A model generated the notes under the pieces. It made no database searches. It was not told where the DNA came from and worked only from the letters and a program-made list of their open reading frames with translations. A program made the position numbers and the translations under genes. Below, in pieces: positions 35,360 to 44,175 of a stretch of 64,000 nt of DNA; positions within the stretch are counted from its first letter, which is position 1; every line of letters begins with the position of its first letter. Origin of the DNA: an uncultured Prevotellaceae bacterium (GTDB lineage Bacteria; Bacteroidota; Bacteroidia; Bacteroidales; Bacteroidaceae); contig CAMBDA010000008.1 of assembly GCA_945865175.1 (NCBI GenBank), positions 1 through 64,000 on the forward strand, read 5' to 3'.

Positions 35360-37663
35360 ATGAAACGGATTCTGTTGGTGCTGACTCTCCTGTTCCTGTC
35401 GCTCTCGGCCTTGCCACAAGCCATTGGACAGTGGCAGGTGTACCCCTCTTACTGGAAGGCCACCCGCAATATTTTGGTGGACGACCGTGTGTATTCGCTC
35501 TGCGATGGCAATCTGCTTGTGTATTACCCTTCCGATGGCGAGGTGCAGACACTGGATTGCCTGAACGGTCTTGGAGGGGTCCACATCAGCTATATGGCCT
35601 ATAGCGATGAGGCCCACCGACTGATGCTGGTATATGCCGATGGCGGCATAGACCTGATGGATGACCAGGGTGCCCTCCAATACCTGCCCGACCTCAAGAA
35701 CAAGGTGCTGGCCGGCAAGGAGGTGAAGGGGGTGAGCGTACATGGCAGTATGGCTTATCTGTGCACGGGCTTCGGCATCGTAGAGCTGGACATGAAGGAG
35801 GGTGTGTTTCGCAACACTTACCGGCTGGGACTCAGCGTGAACGGAATGACCACCGATGGCAGCCACATCTTCCTCACCACCACCAAGGGGGTGTATGTAG
35901 CCGACTGTAGCGACAATCTTTTTCAGGTGGACAGCTGGAAATGTGTCAACACCTCACAGTTCTATGAGGTGTACTGGTTCGACAATCTCCTGGTCACACG
36001 CCACAAGCAGGGAATCTATGCCCTCAATGCAGCCACGGGCAAGATAGCCCGACTGGTGAAGGGGGGAAGTTTCGGATTTCTGCGCCTCACCGATGGGATG
36101 CTCTACTGGGCAGGCAGCGATGAGGTGGGGTGGTGCAGTACTACCGACAAGGCCCAGACCGTGGAGATGGACAACGAATGGCTGGATGTGTCGGCTAAGG
36201 CCGGTACCCTGTGGGTGAGCGAGGGAATGCAGGGATTGCGCTGCTATGGGGTGGAGGGCAACAGCCTGCAGCCCACGGCTGGACCTGTGCAGCCGAATAG
36301 TCCTGCCCACGACCTCTTCTACCGCATGCAGTGGGCAGGCGACCGCTTGCTGGTGGCTGGTGGCATCAACACAGTGGAATCCATCTACAATCCGCCTACA
36401 GCCATGTACATGCAGCATGGCGAATGGGTGAATCTGCCTCCGCTCACTGCGGAGGACTGTCCCGATTCGTATGAAGGCATGGTCATCTCCAATACTACCT
36501 CACTGGTGCAGGACCCGGCCGATGAGAACCATCATTTTGCCAGTCTCCACCGCAATGGCTTGTGCGAGTATCGTGACGGACAGTTGGTCCACTTCTATCA
36601 CAGCGACAACAGCCCGCTCCGCAGCATCCTGCCCTCAGTGTCCAAGTACTACAACTATGTGTCCTGTGCCGGACTCCAGTATGATGTGGACGGAAACCTG
36701 TGGATGCTGTGTAGCGAAACGGACACCATCGTGCGTGTGATGAAGCCGGAAGGCCGGTGGGTGGCACTGTATTACAGCGAAATAGCGGGCGTGTCGATGT
36801 GTGACGACTATCTCCTGCATTCCAGCGGTCTGGTGTTTCTCAATAGCCGCCGCACCACCCACAAGGGATTCTTCTGCTTCGACACCAGGGGCACGCTTGA
36901 GAACACCATCGATGACCTGCACGTGCTCCGTTCCACCATTGTCAACCAGGACGGAACCAGCTATGCACCCAACGAGTTTTATTGCCTGACGGAGGACCTC
37001 GATGGCCGGATATGGTGTGGCACCGACCTGGGACTGTTTGTCATCAACGATGCACGCGCTTTCCTGGATTCCGATTTCCGCTATGAGCAGGTGAAGATAG
37101 CACGCAATGATGGCAGCGGGCTGGCCGACTATTTGCTCAATGGCGTGTCGGTGTCGTGTGTCACCGTGGATGGAGCCAACCGCAAATGGGTGGGCACCCA
37201 TTCCAATGGTGTCTATCTGATAAGTGCCGATGGCACAGAGCTGATCCACCATTTCACAGCTTCCGATTCGCCCCTGCTGAGCGATGCTGTGCAATGTGTG
37301 GCCGTGAATCCTGTCAGTGGCATGGTGATGATTGGCACGGATGCGGGCCTGTGCAGCTATGCGGACACGGCCACACGTCCGGAAGAGGAACTCGACAAGG
37401 ACAATGTCACCGTGTTCCCCAACCCTGTCCGCCCCGACTATAACGGCACCGTGGTGGTGCGCGGGCTCACGATGGACAGCGAGGTGAAGATTCTCACTTC
37501 CTCGGGAAGGCTGGTCTACAGCGGCACCTCGGAGGGCGGCACGTTTGCATGGAACGGACGGGATGCCCAGGGAAGAAGGCTGGCCAGCGGTGTCTATCAT
37601 GTGGTGGCCAGCAATGCGGAGGGAAAGAAGGCCATTGTCACACGAATCATATTTATCCGCTGA
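35360..37663 (+). CDS. porZ: PorZ-like type IX secretion beta-propeller protein
   Basis: The 767-residue protein has a signal peptide (cleavage near PQAIGQ), then repeated propeller-type blades (for example GNLLVYYPSDGEVQTLD, RIWCGTDLGLFVINDA, RKWVGTHSNGVYLISADG). Its C-terminal domain resembles type IX secretion sorting domains (VTVFPNPVRP, then WNGRDAQGRRLASGVYHVV). In Porphyromonas PorZ is part of the outer-surface attachment complex that links cargo to A-LPS. Assignment rests on domain order and the N-terminal propeller; a two-component-type propeller protein is the alternative. The regulator downstream starts on the last base of its stop codon. Confidence 0.72.
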   Translation: MKRILLVLTLLFLSLSALPQAIGQWQVYPSYWKATRNILVDDRVYSLCDGNLLVYYPSDGEVQTLDCLNGLGGVHISYMAYSDEAHRLMLVYADGGIDLMDDQGALQYLPDLKNKVLAGKEVKGVSVHGSMAYLCTGFGIVELDMKEGVFRNTYRLGLSVNGMTTDGSHIFLTTTKGVYVADCSDNLFQVDSWKCVNTSQFYEVYWFDNLLVTRHKQGIYALNAATGKIARLVKGGSFGFLRLTDGMLYWAGSDEVGWCSTTDKAQTVEMDNEWLDVSAKAGTLWVSEGMQGLRCYGVEGNSLQPTAGPVQPNSPAHDLFYRMQWAGDRLLVAGGINTVESIYNPPTAMYMQHGEWVNLPPLTAEDCPDSYEGMVISNTTSLVQDPADENHHFASLHRNGLCEYRDGQLVHFYHSDNSPLRSILPSVSKYYNYVSCAGLQYDVDGNLWMLCSETDTIVRVMKPEGRWVALYYSEIAGVSMCDDYLLHSSGLVFLNSRRTTHKGFFCFDTRGTLENTIDDLHVLRSTIVNQDGTSYAPNEFYCLTEDLDGRIWCGTDLGLFVINDARAFLDSDFRYEQVKIARNDGSGLADYLLNGVSVSCVTVDGANRKWVGTHSNGVYLISADGTELIHHFTASDSPLLSDAVQCVAVNPVSGMVMIGTDAGLCSYADTATRPEEELDKDNVTVFPNPVRPDYNGTVVVRGLTMDSEVKILTSSGRLVYSGTSEGGTFAWNGRDAQGRRLASGVYHVVASNAEGKKAIVTRIIFIR

Positions 37664-38325
37664 TGCACAATGTCTTCATCATAGCCGATCCGCAGGACAT
37701 CACAAACTGGGCCGTGAGCCGACTGCTGGTGCACCACGGCCTTGCCGTAGCTGCTTCGGTGCATGCGGCCGGCAATGCGGAAGGCCTGAAGCAGCTGCTC
37801 CAGCAGTACGCCCAGGGCGACAGGAACCCTGTGGTGGTGCTCGACTACACCCTGCTCGACCTCTCGGAGGAGGAACTGCTCATCCTGAGCCAGCGTTTCA
37901 CCAGGGCGCGCTTCATCCTCTTCAGCGACCAGCTCAGTACCGAGTTCCTCCGCCGCATGCTATATGGGAGCCAGTCGTTCAGCGTGATGCTCAAGGATGA
38001 CAGCATGAACGAACTTGTCGACTGCCTGCATCGTACGGCATCGGGGTTCCAATATGTGTGCCCGCGCATACTTTCGCTGGTGGAGAACGGGGATGTTGCA
38101 CAGGAGGAAAAATATCCTCTCACAGCCACCGAGCGTGAGATTCTCCGTTCGCTGGCCCTGGGACACACCACCAAGGAGATTGCGGCCGAGCGTTTCCTCA
38201 GTGTCTACACCGTGACTACCCATCGCAAGAACATCTTCCGCAAACTGCATGTCAACAACGTGCAGGAGGCCGTACGCATGGCTTATCGGTTGGGCATTGC
38301 CAATCCGATGGAGTACTATATCTAG
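37663..38325 (+). CDS. LuxR/NarL-type response regulator coupled to porZ
   Basis: The 220-residue protein starts MHNVFIIADPQDITN. The ATG shares its A with the porZ TGA stop (TGATG), implying translational coupling. The N-terminal half is receiver-like, with VVVLDYTLLDL supplying a candidate phospho-aspartate and LKDDSM the lysine region, although the usual acidic pair near the start is reduced (ADPQD). The C-terminal GerE/LuxR helix-turn-helix is clear (LTATEREILRSLALGHTTKE, then STVYTVTTHRKNI-like SVYTVTTHRKNIFRKL). No kinase is adjacent. Confidence 0.85.
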   Translation: MHNVFIIADPQDITNWAVSRLLVHHGLAVAASVHAAGNAEGLKQLLQQYAQGDRNPVVVLDYTLLDLSEEELLILSQRFTRARFILFSDQLSTEFLRRMLYGSQSFSVMLKDDSMNELVDCLHRTASGFQYVCPRILSLVENGDVAQEEKYPLTATEREILRSLALGHTTKEIAAERFLSVYTVTTHRKNIFRKLHVNNVQEAVRMAYRLGIANPMEYYI

Positions 38326-38352
38326 ATTGTTTCACATTATCCAATAGGAATC

Positions 38353-40278
38353 ATGAAAAGAACCTCTCTCTTCCTTCTGATGTCCGCTTGTCTGTTTTCG
38401 GCAGTAGCTGCCACACACAAGGTACATTTCGACAGCAGCCGGCGTAAGTCGGGTGCCAAGATAGCCATTCGCGACATCAATCCTTCGCTTCCCACCGACT
38501 GGACGCCCTATCGCTATGTGGGTGTGGAACTGCGGGTCACCACCACACAGCGTTTCCTTCTGGGATTCACCACAGGCCATGGCTATGACGAGCTCATGGT
38601 CCACTCGTACGTGCCGGGTCAGTGGAACCGGCTGGTCATCCCGCTCATCTATTTTTCACAGCCTCCTGCCAGTTCGGTGGATATGGCAAGCATGTACAAC
38701 AAGCCCAGGCAGACGGGATGGGTGAACATAGGAGGCAATGTGGGTCCCATGACGGGAGTGGACAGCATTGGCCTGCGCCAGTACATGCCCTTCAGCGATG
38801 CCACGGTGGAGGTGCGCGACATACAGCTGTATACCCAGGACCCGGGCGATGCCTATCTGGGCAGGAAGCCGGCTCTCGACAAGCTGGGACAGAGCAATCT
38901 GGTGAAATGGGATGGCAAGGTGCGATCGCTCAAGGCACTGGAGCGCAAATGGCGTGAGGAGGAGAACGAGGTGGTGAAGGCGGACAGCCTCTATGGCTAT
39001 GACACATGGGGAGGCTACAAGGCCCATAGCACCACAGGCACGGGCTTCTTCACCAAGAAGAAGGTGGACGGACGATGGTGGCTGGTGGACCCTGAAGGCA
39101 GTCTTTTCCTCAGTGTGGGTGCATGCTGCATCTACATGGGCACAGGAGGAAGTGTGAAGGACCTGGACCAGCGCATGGACATGCTGGAGCAGTTGCCTCC
39201 CGAACGCTTCATCCACACCGACCGCCGCAGTGGCAGGCGCTCGGCCAACTATTCCCTGTGGAACCTGGAACGGCGCTTTGGAGCCGACTATGAGAAGGCT
39301 GCCCTCGACCTCACCATCAAGCGCATGGACAAGTGGGGCATCAACACCATCGGAAACTGGAGCGACAGCAAGGTGGAGCGCACGGGAAGGAAGGCTTTCA
39401 CTTGCACCATGCATCCTGCTGGCATCGATGGCGGGCTGTTCGGACTGGGAGACCCCTATGAGGAGGGTATCGGTGAACGGCTCCGCCAGTCGCTTTCGGC
39501 ACTTATGACGGGCTATCGCGACAATCCCTGGCTCATCGGTTACTATGTGGGCAACGAGCCTACATGGCTGGAATCGGAACAGCGCGTGTGCGAAAAGCTG
39601 CTGGGCGGAGCCGACCGTGCCATGAAGCGGGCCTTGAAGGACTGGCTGGCCAGGTATGGCGATACACCGCAGACGAGACGTGAGTTCGTGTGGGACACCT
39701 TCGACCGCTATCTCACCCTTGTGGACAGCGTGCAGCACATCCTCGACCCCAACCACATGAACCTGGGCTACCGCTTTTCAAATCCCCATGCGGTGAACGA
39801 GAAGGTGGCAGCCATCTGTGCCCGTCATTTCGACATCATGAGCTTCAACTGCTATGCCATCCAGCCCGACCATAAGATGATGGACCGGCTGGCTGCATGG
39901 ACCGGCCTGCCCATGATTATCGGTGAGTTCCATTTCGGGGCTGTGGACCGCGGCTTGGGCCAGTCGCTTTTCCAGGTGGCCAGCCAGCATGAACGTGGAC
40001 AGGCCTATCGCTTCTATGTGGAGCAGGGATTCTCTCATCCCGCCCTTGTGGGTGTCACCTATTTCACCTGGATGGACGAGGACATCCTGGGCCGTTTCGA
40101 TGGGGAGAACTACAACTGCGGACTCATCGATGTCACCAATCTCCCTTACACCGAGCAGACCCAGGCCATGATGCAGACCGCCAGTCGCCTCTACGAGGTG
40201 CATGCCGGCATCCTTCCTCCCTTTGCCGACCGTCCCCAGCGCATCGTGGGTATGGAGCGCGGAGGAGACGAATGGTAA
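38353..40278 (+). CDS. GH50-like (beta-agarase-type) glycoside hydrolase
   Basis: The 641-residue protein has an N-terminal signal peptide (FLLMSACLFSAVAAT). A beta-sandwich domain of about 150 residues follows, then a TIM-barrel with WWLVDPEGSLFLSVGA, the candidate acid/base Glu in YVGNEPTWLE (near 401) and the candidate nucleophile in MIIGEFHFGAVDRG (near 525). These resemble GH50 agarases and relatives. The substrate is not certain: no SusC/D pair, sulfatase or other agarolytic gene is nearby, so it may act on a host or self glycan. Confidence 0.65.
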   Translation: MKRTSLFLLMSACLFSAVAATHKVHFDSSRRKSGAKIAIRDINPSLPTDWTPYRYVGVELRVTTTQRFLLGFTTGHGYDELMVHSYVPGQWNRLVIPLIYFSQPPASSVDMASMYNKPRQTGWVNIGGNVGPMTGVDSIGLRQYMPFSDATVEVRDIQLYTQDPGDAYLGRKPALDKLGQSNLVKWDGKVRSLKALERKWREEENEVVKADSLYGYDTWGGYKAHSTTGTGFFTKKKVDGRWWLVDPEGSLFLSVGACCIYMGTGGSVKDLDQRMDMLEQLPPERFIHTDRRSGRRSANYSLWNLERRFGADYEKAALDLTIKRMDKWGINTIGNWSDSKVERTGRKAFTCTMHPAGIDGGLFGLGDPYEEGIGERLRQSLSALMTGYRDNPWLIGYYVGNEPTWLESEQRVCEKLLGGADRAMKRALKDWLARYGDTPQTRREFVWDTFDRYLTLVDSVQHILDPNHMNLGYRFSNPHAVNEKVAAICARHFDIMSFNCYAIQPDHKMMDRLAAWTGLPMIIGEFHFGAVDRGLGQSLFQVASQHERGQAYRFYVEQGFSHPALVGVTYFTWMDEDILGRFDGENYNCGLIDVTNLPYTEQTQAMMQTASRLYEVHAGILPPFADRPQRIVGMERGGDEW

Positions 40279-40377
40279 TTGCCGGCATATAACGCCCATG
40301 AAAGACCGTTCTGATGGGGTTACGCACATAGTAGTGACTCTTCTCAGTCCTCTTGTTTTTGGGGGAGGAGGGCCGGA

Positions 40378-40530
40378 GTAAATGCCCTGGGTATCAACCC
40401 AGTTTTACGAACCATCGCCCTACAGGGCAGGGCGTTCAAAATATTCGTTCCATTCAAGACCATATTGGCAATAAATGTTCTCCTGTATTCTACACTCCGA
40501 TATGAAACTATTCCGCCCCTATGGGGCTGG
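40378..40530. repeat. REP-like GC-rich boxes
   Basis: The hairpins CTGGGT-ATCA-ACCCAG (40387-40402) and GCCC-TACA-GGGC (40417-40428), then GGCGTTCAAAATATTCGTTCC and CCGCCCCTATGGGGC (40513-40527), resemble boxes in 26758-27030 (GCCCTGGGTT, GGGCGTTTTGAACTTATTCC). The two gene-free regions therefore carry related elements. Confidence 0.5.
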
Positions 40531-40543
40531 ATAGCGTACCGCA

Positions 40544-40725
40544 GGGAACGCGGAACACTTCCCTTTATTTTGAGTGTTAAACGTAGCCAACTGGGGAGAT
40601 TTTGCTAGCCAACTGGAGAAAAATTGCTACCCAGTTGGGAAAAAATTGTTGCCCAGTTGGGTAGCAAAAATGGTCTGGTTGGACACCCTTTTACGCCTTT
40701 CTTCTTCTGGGCGTTCCGCGTTCCC
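40544..40725. repeat. Composite repeat R2: inverted arms around CCAACTGG units
   Basis: A 13-bp arm GGGAACGCGGAAC (40544-40556) and its exact complement (40713-40725) flank four CCAACTGG/CCAGTTGG units (40587-40670) in both orientations, each next to an A-rich run (GGGAAAAAATTGTTG-like). It matches R1 at 27296-27464 in arm sequence (nnGGACGCGGGACAC versus GGGAACGCGGAACAC), in unit and in total length (169 versus 182 bp). The rest of the 615-bp gap 40279-40893 holds the REP-like boxes and the operon control region. Confidence 0.6.
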
Positions 40726-40747
40726 CCCGATACGTTATGACCGTTTC

Positions 40748-40785
40748 TTGTCCGATGAAAGCGGACAAGTGTCCGAATACGGACA
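40748..40785 (+). promoter_or_regulatory. Two CGGACA dyads, putative enhancer sites for the sigma-54 regulator
   Basis: Dyad 1 is TTGTCCG-N7-CGGACAA (40748-40768). Dyad 2 is TGTCCG-AATA-CGGACA (40770-40785). They lie about 45-80 bp upstream of the -24 element, a normal distance for enhancer-binding proteins. The likely binder is the NtrC-type regulator encoded at 49738-51081. Inference from position and symmetry. Confidence 0.6.
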
Positions 40786-40830
40786 TACTGGAAAATACTG
40801 TTTTCGATGATTATCAGTATGTTGCATCTT

Positions 40831-40845
40831 TGGCACGCCCTTTGT
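40831..40845 (+). promoter_or_regulatory. Sigma-54 (-24/-12) promoter of the efflux operon
   Basis: TGGCACG-CCCT-TTGT matches the consensus TGGCACG-N4-TTGC with exact spacing and one mismatch (T for C at the last base). The first gene starts 48 nt downstream, so a transcript would have a leader of roughly 35 nt. Confidence 0.72.
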
Positions 40846-40893
40846 GACATAATAGAGAAAAGGCTAACAGAAGAATAATACAGACAGAAAAGT

Positions 40894-42147
40894 ATGGACA
40901 GACAATTACCTCGAGAGGTCATCCGACGCAGATGGATCCGACGCATTACACAGATAACAGCGGCTATTGTGGCCGTAATTGTGGTGGGATGGATGGTGAA
41001 CAGACTGCTGGGAGCGAGCGTGGACGCCGATACCCTGCAGTGGAGCTGTGTGGACCGGGGCACAGTGGAAACGAGCATCACCACCTCGGGACAGGTGGTG
41101 GCTGCCAGGGAGGAAATCATCCTGTCGCCCATCACCTCGCGCATACTGGAGGTGTGCCACCAGAGTGGTGATGTGGTGGAGGAGGGCACGCCCCTGTTGC
41201 GCCTCAACCTTTCCGAGGCACGGACAGAGGTGGAGAAGATGCGCGACGAGGGGCAGAAGATGCGCCTCCAGTTGGAGCAGTTGCGTGTGCAGCATACCAC
41301 TGCGCTCTCCGACCTGAAGATGCATATCCGTGTGGACAGCATGAAGGTGGGCCGCCTGCAGGCAGAACTGGAGGGCGAACACTATCTCGACAGCCTGGGC
41401 AGCGGTACGGCCGACAAGGTGAGGCAGGCCCGGCTGGCCCTGCGCACGGCGGAGCTGGAGCTGGAACAGTCGCGCCTGCAGCTGGAGGGGATGCGCCAGC
41501 TGCAGCAGGCCGACCTCCGCATCAAGACGCTGGAACTGCAAATCTTTGAGAAGAACCTGCGTGCAGCAGAGAACACCTTGCGCGATGCCGAGGTGAGGTC
41601 GCCCCGGCGGGCTACGGTCACACGCATTGTCACACAGGTGGGTGCCCATGTGTCGCAGGGCAGCGAACTGGCAGCCGTGGCCGACCTTTCGCATTTTGTG
41701 GTGAAGTCACAGCTGGCCGAGAACATGGCCACCTGGGCAGGCACAGGCACCCGTGTGAGGGTGAAGGTGGCCGGGGTGACGCTTGAAGGCAAGGTGGGCC
41801 AGGTGGATGCAGCCAGCCAGGACGGGCTCATCACCTTTCAAGTGCAGCTGGACGAGGACAACGATCCCCATCTGCGCCCCGGCCTGCGCGCCGAGGTGTA
41901 TCTGCTGAACGAGGCCAGGGAGGATGTGCTACGCATTGCCTACGGGCAGTTCGGCTACAAGTCGCCGGGCGAATACCGGCTGTTCGTGCGCACGGCAGCC
42001 GACTGCATTGAGCAGCGCACCGTGATGCTGGGCAATGCCAGCTACGACCACATAGAAGTGCTTTCCGGCCTGCAGGAGGGCGACGAGGTGGTGGTGAGCG
42101 ACATGAAGGACTACATCCGCGAGCGCACGGTGGAACTGAAACAATGA
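40894..42147 (+). CDS. HlyD/MacA-type periplasmic adaptor of an efflux system
   Basis: The 417-residue protein has a basic N-terminus, one membrane anchor (about residues 20-40, ITAAIVAVIVVGWMV), and a lipoyl-type hairpin opening (SGQVVAAREEIILSPITSRI). A coiled-coil hairpin (about 105-215) and beta-barrel domains follow, with VRSPRRATVTRIVTQVGAHV-like closing lipoyl strands. MacA-type adaptors bridge an inner membrane ABC transporter and a TolC-type channel, both encoded here. First gene of the sigma-54-controlled operon. Confidence 0.9.
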   Translation: MDRQLPREVIRRRWIRRITQITAAIVAVIVVGWMVNRLLGASVDADTLQWSCVDRGTVETSITTSGQVVAAREEIILSPITSRILEVCHQSGDVVEEGTPLLRLNLSEARTEVEKMRDEGQKMRLQLEQLRVQHTTALSDLKMHIRVDSMKVGRLQAELEGEHYLDSLGSGTADKVRQARLALRTAELELEQSRLQLEGMRQLQQADLRIKTLELQIFEKNLRAAENTLRDAEVRSPRRATVTRIVTQVGAHVSQGSELAAVADLSHFVVKSQLAENMATWAGTGTRVRVKVAGVTLEGKVGQVDAASQDGLITFQVQLDEDNDPHLRPGLRAEVYLLNEAREDVLRIAYGQFGYKSPGEYRLFVRTAADCIEQRTVMLGNASYDHIEVLSGLQEGDEVVVSDMKDYIRERTVELKQ

Positions 42148-42176
42148 ACAAGTCAAATTAAAACAACATTATAATT

Positions 42177-42842
42177 ATGATTACACTCAACGGAATCGGA
42201 AAGGTATACCGCACCGACATGATAGAGACGGTGGCCTTGGAGAATGTGAACCTCCACATTGGTGAGGGAGAATTTGTAAGTATCATGGGGCCTTCGGGAT
42301 GCGGCAAGAGCACCCTGCTCAACCTGATGGGACTGCTCGACACCCCCACGCAGGGCACGCTGGAGATAGCGGGACAGAATGCACTCGGACTGTCGGACCG
42401 CGAGGCGGCACGCCTGCGCAACCAGACGCTGGGCTTTGTGTTCCAGAGTTTCCACCTCATTCCTTCGCTCAGTGTGGAGGACAATGTGATGGTGCCGCTC
42501 GTTTATCGCGGCATCCCCTATGCCAAGCGCAGGCAGATGGCACGCGAGGCATTGGAACAGGTGGGCCTGAGCCACCGCCTGCACCATCTGCCCAGCCAGC
42601 TCAGCGGCGGACAGTGCCAGCGTGTGGCCATTGCACGTGCGGTGGTGGGCAGTCCGCGCATCATCCTTGCCGATGAGCCCACGGGTAACCTGGATTCGCG
42701 CATGGGTGCCGAGGTGATGGACATCCTCCACAGCCAGTCGCGCGATGCAGGCCGCACGGTGGTGATGGTGACCCACAACGAGGAGCAGGCCCGCAGCACC
42801 GACCGCATCGTGAGATTCTTCGACGGACGTCAGGTAGAATAA
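42177..42842 (+). CDS. LolD/MacB-type ABC transporter ATPase
   Basis: The 221-residue protein has Walker A GPSGCGKST (near 39-47), signature LSGGQCQRVAIARA (near 142), Walker B IILADEPTGNLDS, and the switch histidine in MVTHNEEQA. It belongs to the MacB/LolD/FtsE subfamily that powers mechanotransmission-type permeases. It sits between the adaptor and the permeases. Confidence 0.93.
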   Translation: MITLNGIGKVYRTDMIETVALENVNLHIGEGEFVSIMGPSGCGKSTLLNLMGLLDTPTQGTLEIAGQNALGLSDREAARLRNQTLGFVFQSFHLIPSLSVEDNVMVPLVYRGIPYAKRRQMAREALEQVGLSHRLHHLPSQLSGGQCQRVAIARAVVGSPRIILADEPTGNLDSRMGAEVMDILHSQSRDAGRTVVMVTHNEEQARSTDRIVRFFDGRQVE

Positions 42843-42854
42843 AACCATCGGGCT

Positions 42855-44129
42855 ATGAATATCAAGCAATTCCTGGTGCTGCTGAGGCAGCAACGCCTTT
42901 TCAGCGGCATCTACATCCTGTGCACAGCCCTTTCGGTGGCCTTCACCATGACGCTCTTTCTGGTCATCTACATCAAGTTCGGCCCCATCTATCCCGAGGA
43001 GAACCGTCCCCGGATGGCCATTCTGGGCAGGACCAACTACGTGAGGAACCAGCCGGGCAGTGGTGAAAGCTGGGGAAGCTGTGTGTCGCGGGCCTTGGGC
43101 GACTCCATCCGCCGTATGCCCGAGGTGGAAAGCCTCACCTGTGTGAAGGCAAGTGGTGACCATGTCCTGCTTCCCGACGGGACGTACGCCGCTGTCAAAT
43201 GTGTCGATACGGATACGGACTACTGGCGGGTGTTCCGTTTCCGCTTCCTGGGCGGACGGCCTTTCAACGAGACGGAGTGTGAGGCCAAGAGCCATGTGTG
43301 TGTGGTGAGTGCATCGCTGGCACGCAAGGTGTTCGGCCACACCGATGTGGTGGGGCGCGAACTGACCACCGACAACCAGACGTTGCAGATACTGGGCGTG
43401 GTGGAGGAGGCCAGCTGTGCCATGTCAAGCAGCTACGCCCACCTGTGGAAACCCGTAAGCATCGAGGAATACACAGACAGCAGGGCACCCTATATGGGTC
43501 CCTTCAGGCTGTTCATGCTGTTGCGACGGGCTTCCGACATGGATGCGCTCAGGCAGCGTGTGGCCCGCATGGAGGATCGCATCAATGCGGCCAGCGTGCA
43601 CGGTCCCGACGACATGGTTTTCCATCTCTGGGGCCAGCCCGACCCCTTCTGGCAGGCCCCTTTCCGCTCGAACCAGAACATCAACATGCAGGATTTCCTG
43701 CGCAAGGTGGTGTCGATGCTGCTGGCCTTCCTGCTCATTCCGGCCATGAACATGTGCAGCATGGTGTCGAGCCGTGTGAACGGGCGCATCAGCGAGATGG
43801 GCATACGGCGTGCCTATGGTGCCACACGCAGGCGGCTGCTCTGGCAGGTGCTGCAGGAGAATTTCCTGCTCACGCTCATTGCCAGCATGGGCGGCCTGCT
43901 GATAAGCTATGTGATGATGATTGCGTGTGCCGACTGGCTCCCCTTCCTCTTCGAGACCTATTTCTGCGAGGGTGAAAAGGTGAGCATCCATCCCGACATG
44001 CTCTTCTCGGGCTGGGTGATGGCTGCGGTGCTGGTGGTGTGTATGGTGCTGAGCCTGGTGTCGGCAGCCGTGCCCACAATGTGGGCCCTGCGCAAGCCGG
44101 TGACCGAGGAAATCAACCACAAGCGATAG
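42855..44129 (+). CDS. FtsX/MacB-type ABC permease, pair 1 first subunit
   Basis: The 424-residue protein has one N-terminal membrane segment (about 18-40), a large periplasmic MacB_PCD-like domain (about 45-275) and three C-terminal membrane segments with an FtsX core (VNGRISEMGIRRAYGATRRR). It is a close paralogue of the 421-residue protein at 45570 (same first 20 residues and C-terminal core). The periplasmic domain is the most diverged part. Confidence 0.9.
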   Translation: MNIKQFLVLLRQQRLFSGIYILCTALSVAFTMTLFLVIYIKFGPIYPEENRPRMAILGRTNYVRNQPGSGESWGSCVSRALGDSIRRMPEVESLTCVKASGDHVLLPDGTYAAVKCVDTDTDYWRVFRFRFLGGRPFNETECEAKSHVCVVSASLARKVFGHTDVVGRELTTDNQTLQILGVVEEASCAMSSSYAHLWKPVSIEEYTDSRAPYMGPFRLFMLLRRASDMDALRQRVARMEDRINAASVHGPDDMVFHLWGQPDPFWQAPFRSNQNINMQDFLRKVVSMLLAFLLIPAMNMCSMVSSRVNGRISEMGIRRAYGATRRRLLWQVLQENFLLTLIASMGGLLISYVMMIACADWLPFLFETYFCEGEKVSIHPDMLFSGWVMAAVLVVCMVLSLVSAAVPTMWALRKPVTEEINHKR

Positions 44130-44175
44130 CACTTCTGTATTTAACTGAACTCACAACAACAAAAAGAAAGAAACT

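Noticed and set aside
40585-40672. CRISPR-like array of CCAACTGG units
   Set aside because: Units are only about 8-10 bp, occur in both orientations, and have irregular, non-unique A-rich spacers; no cas genes.
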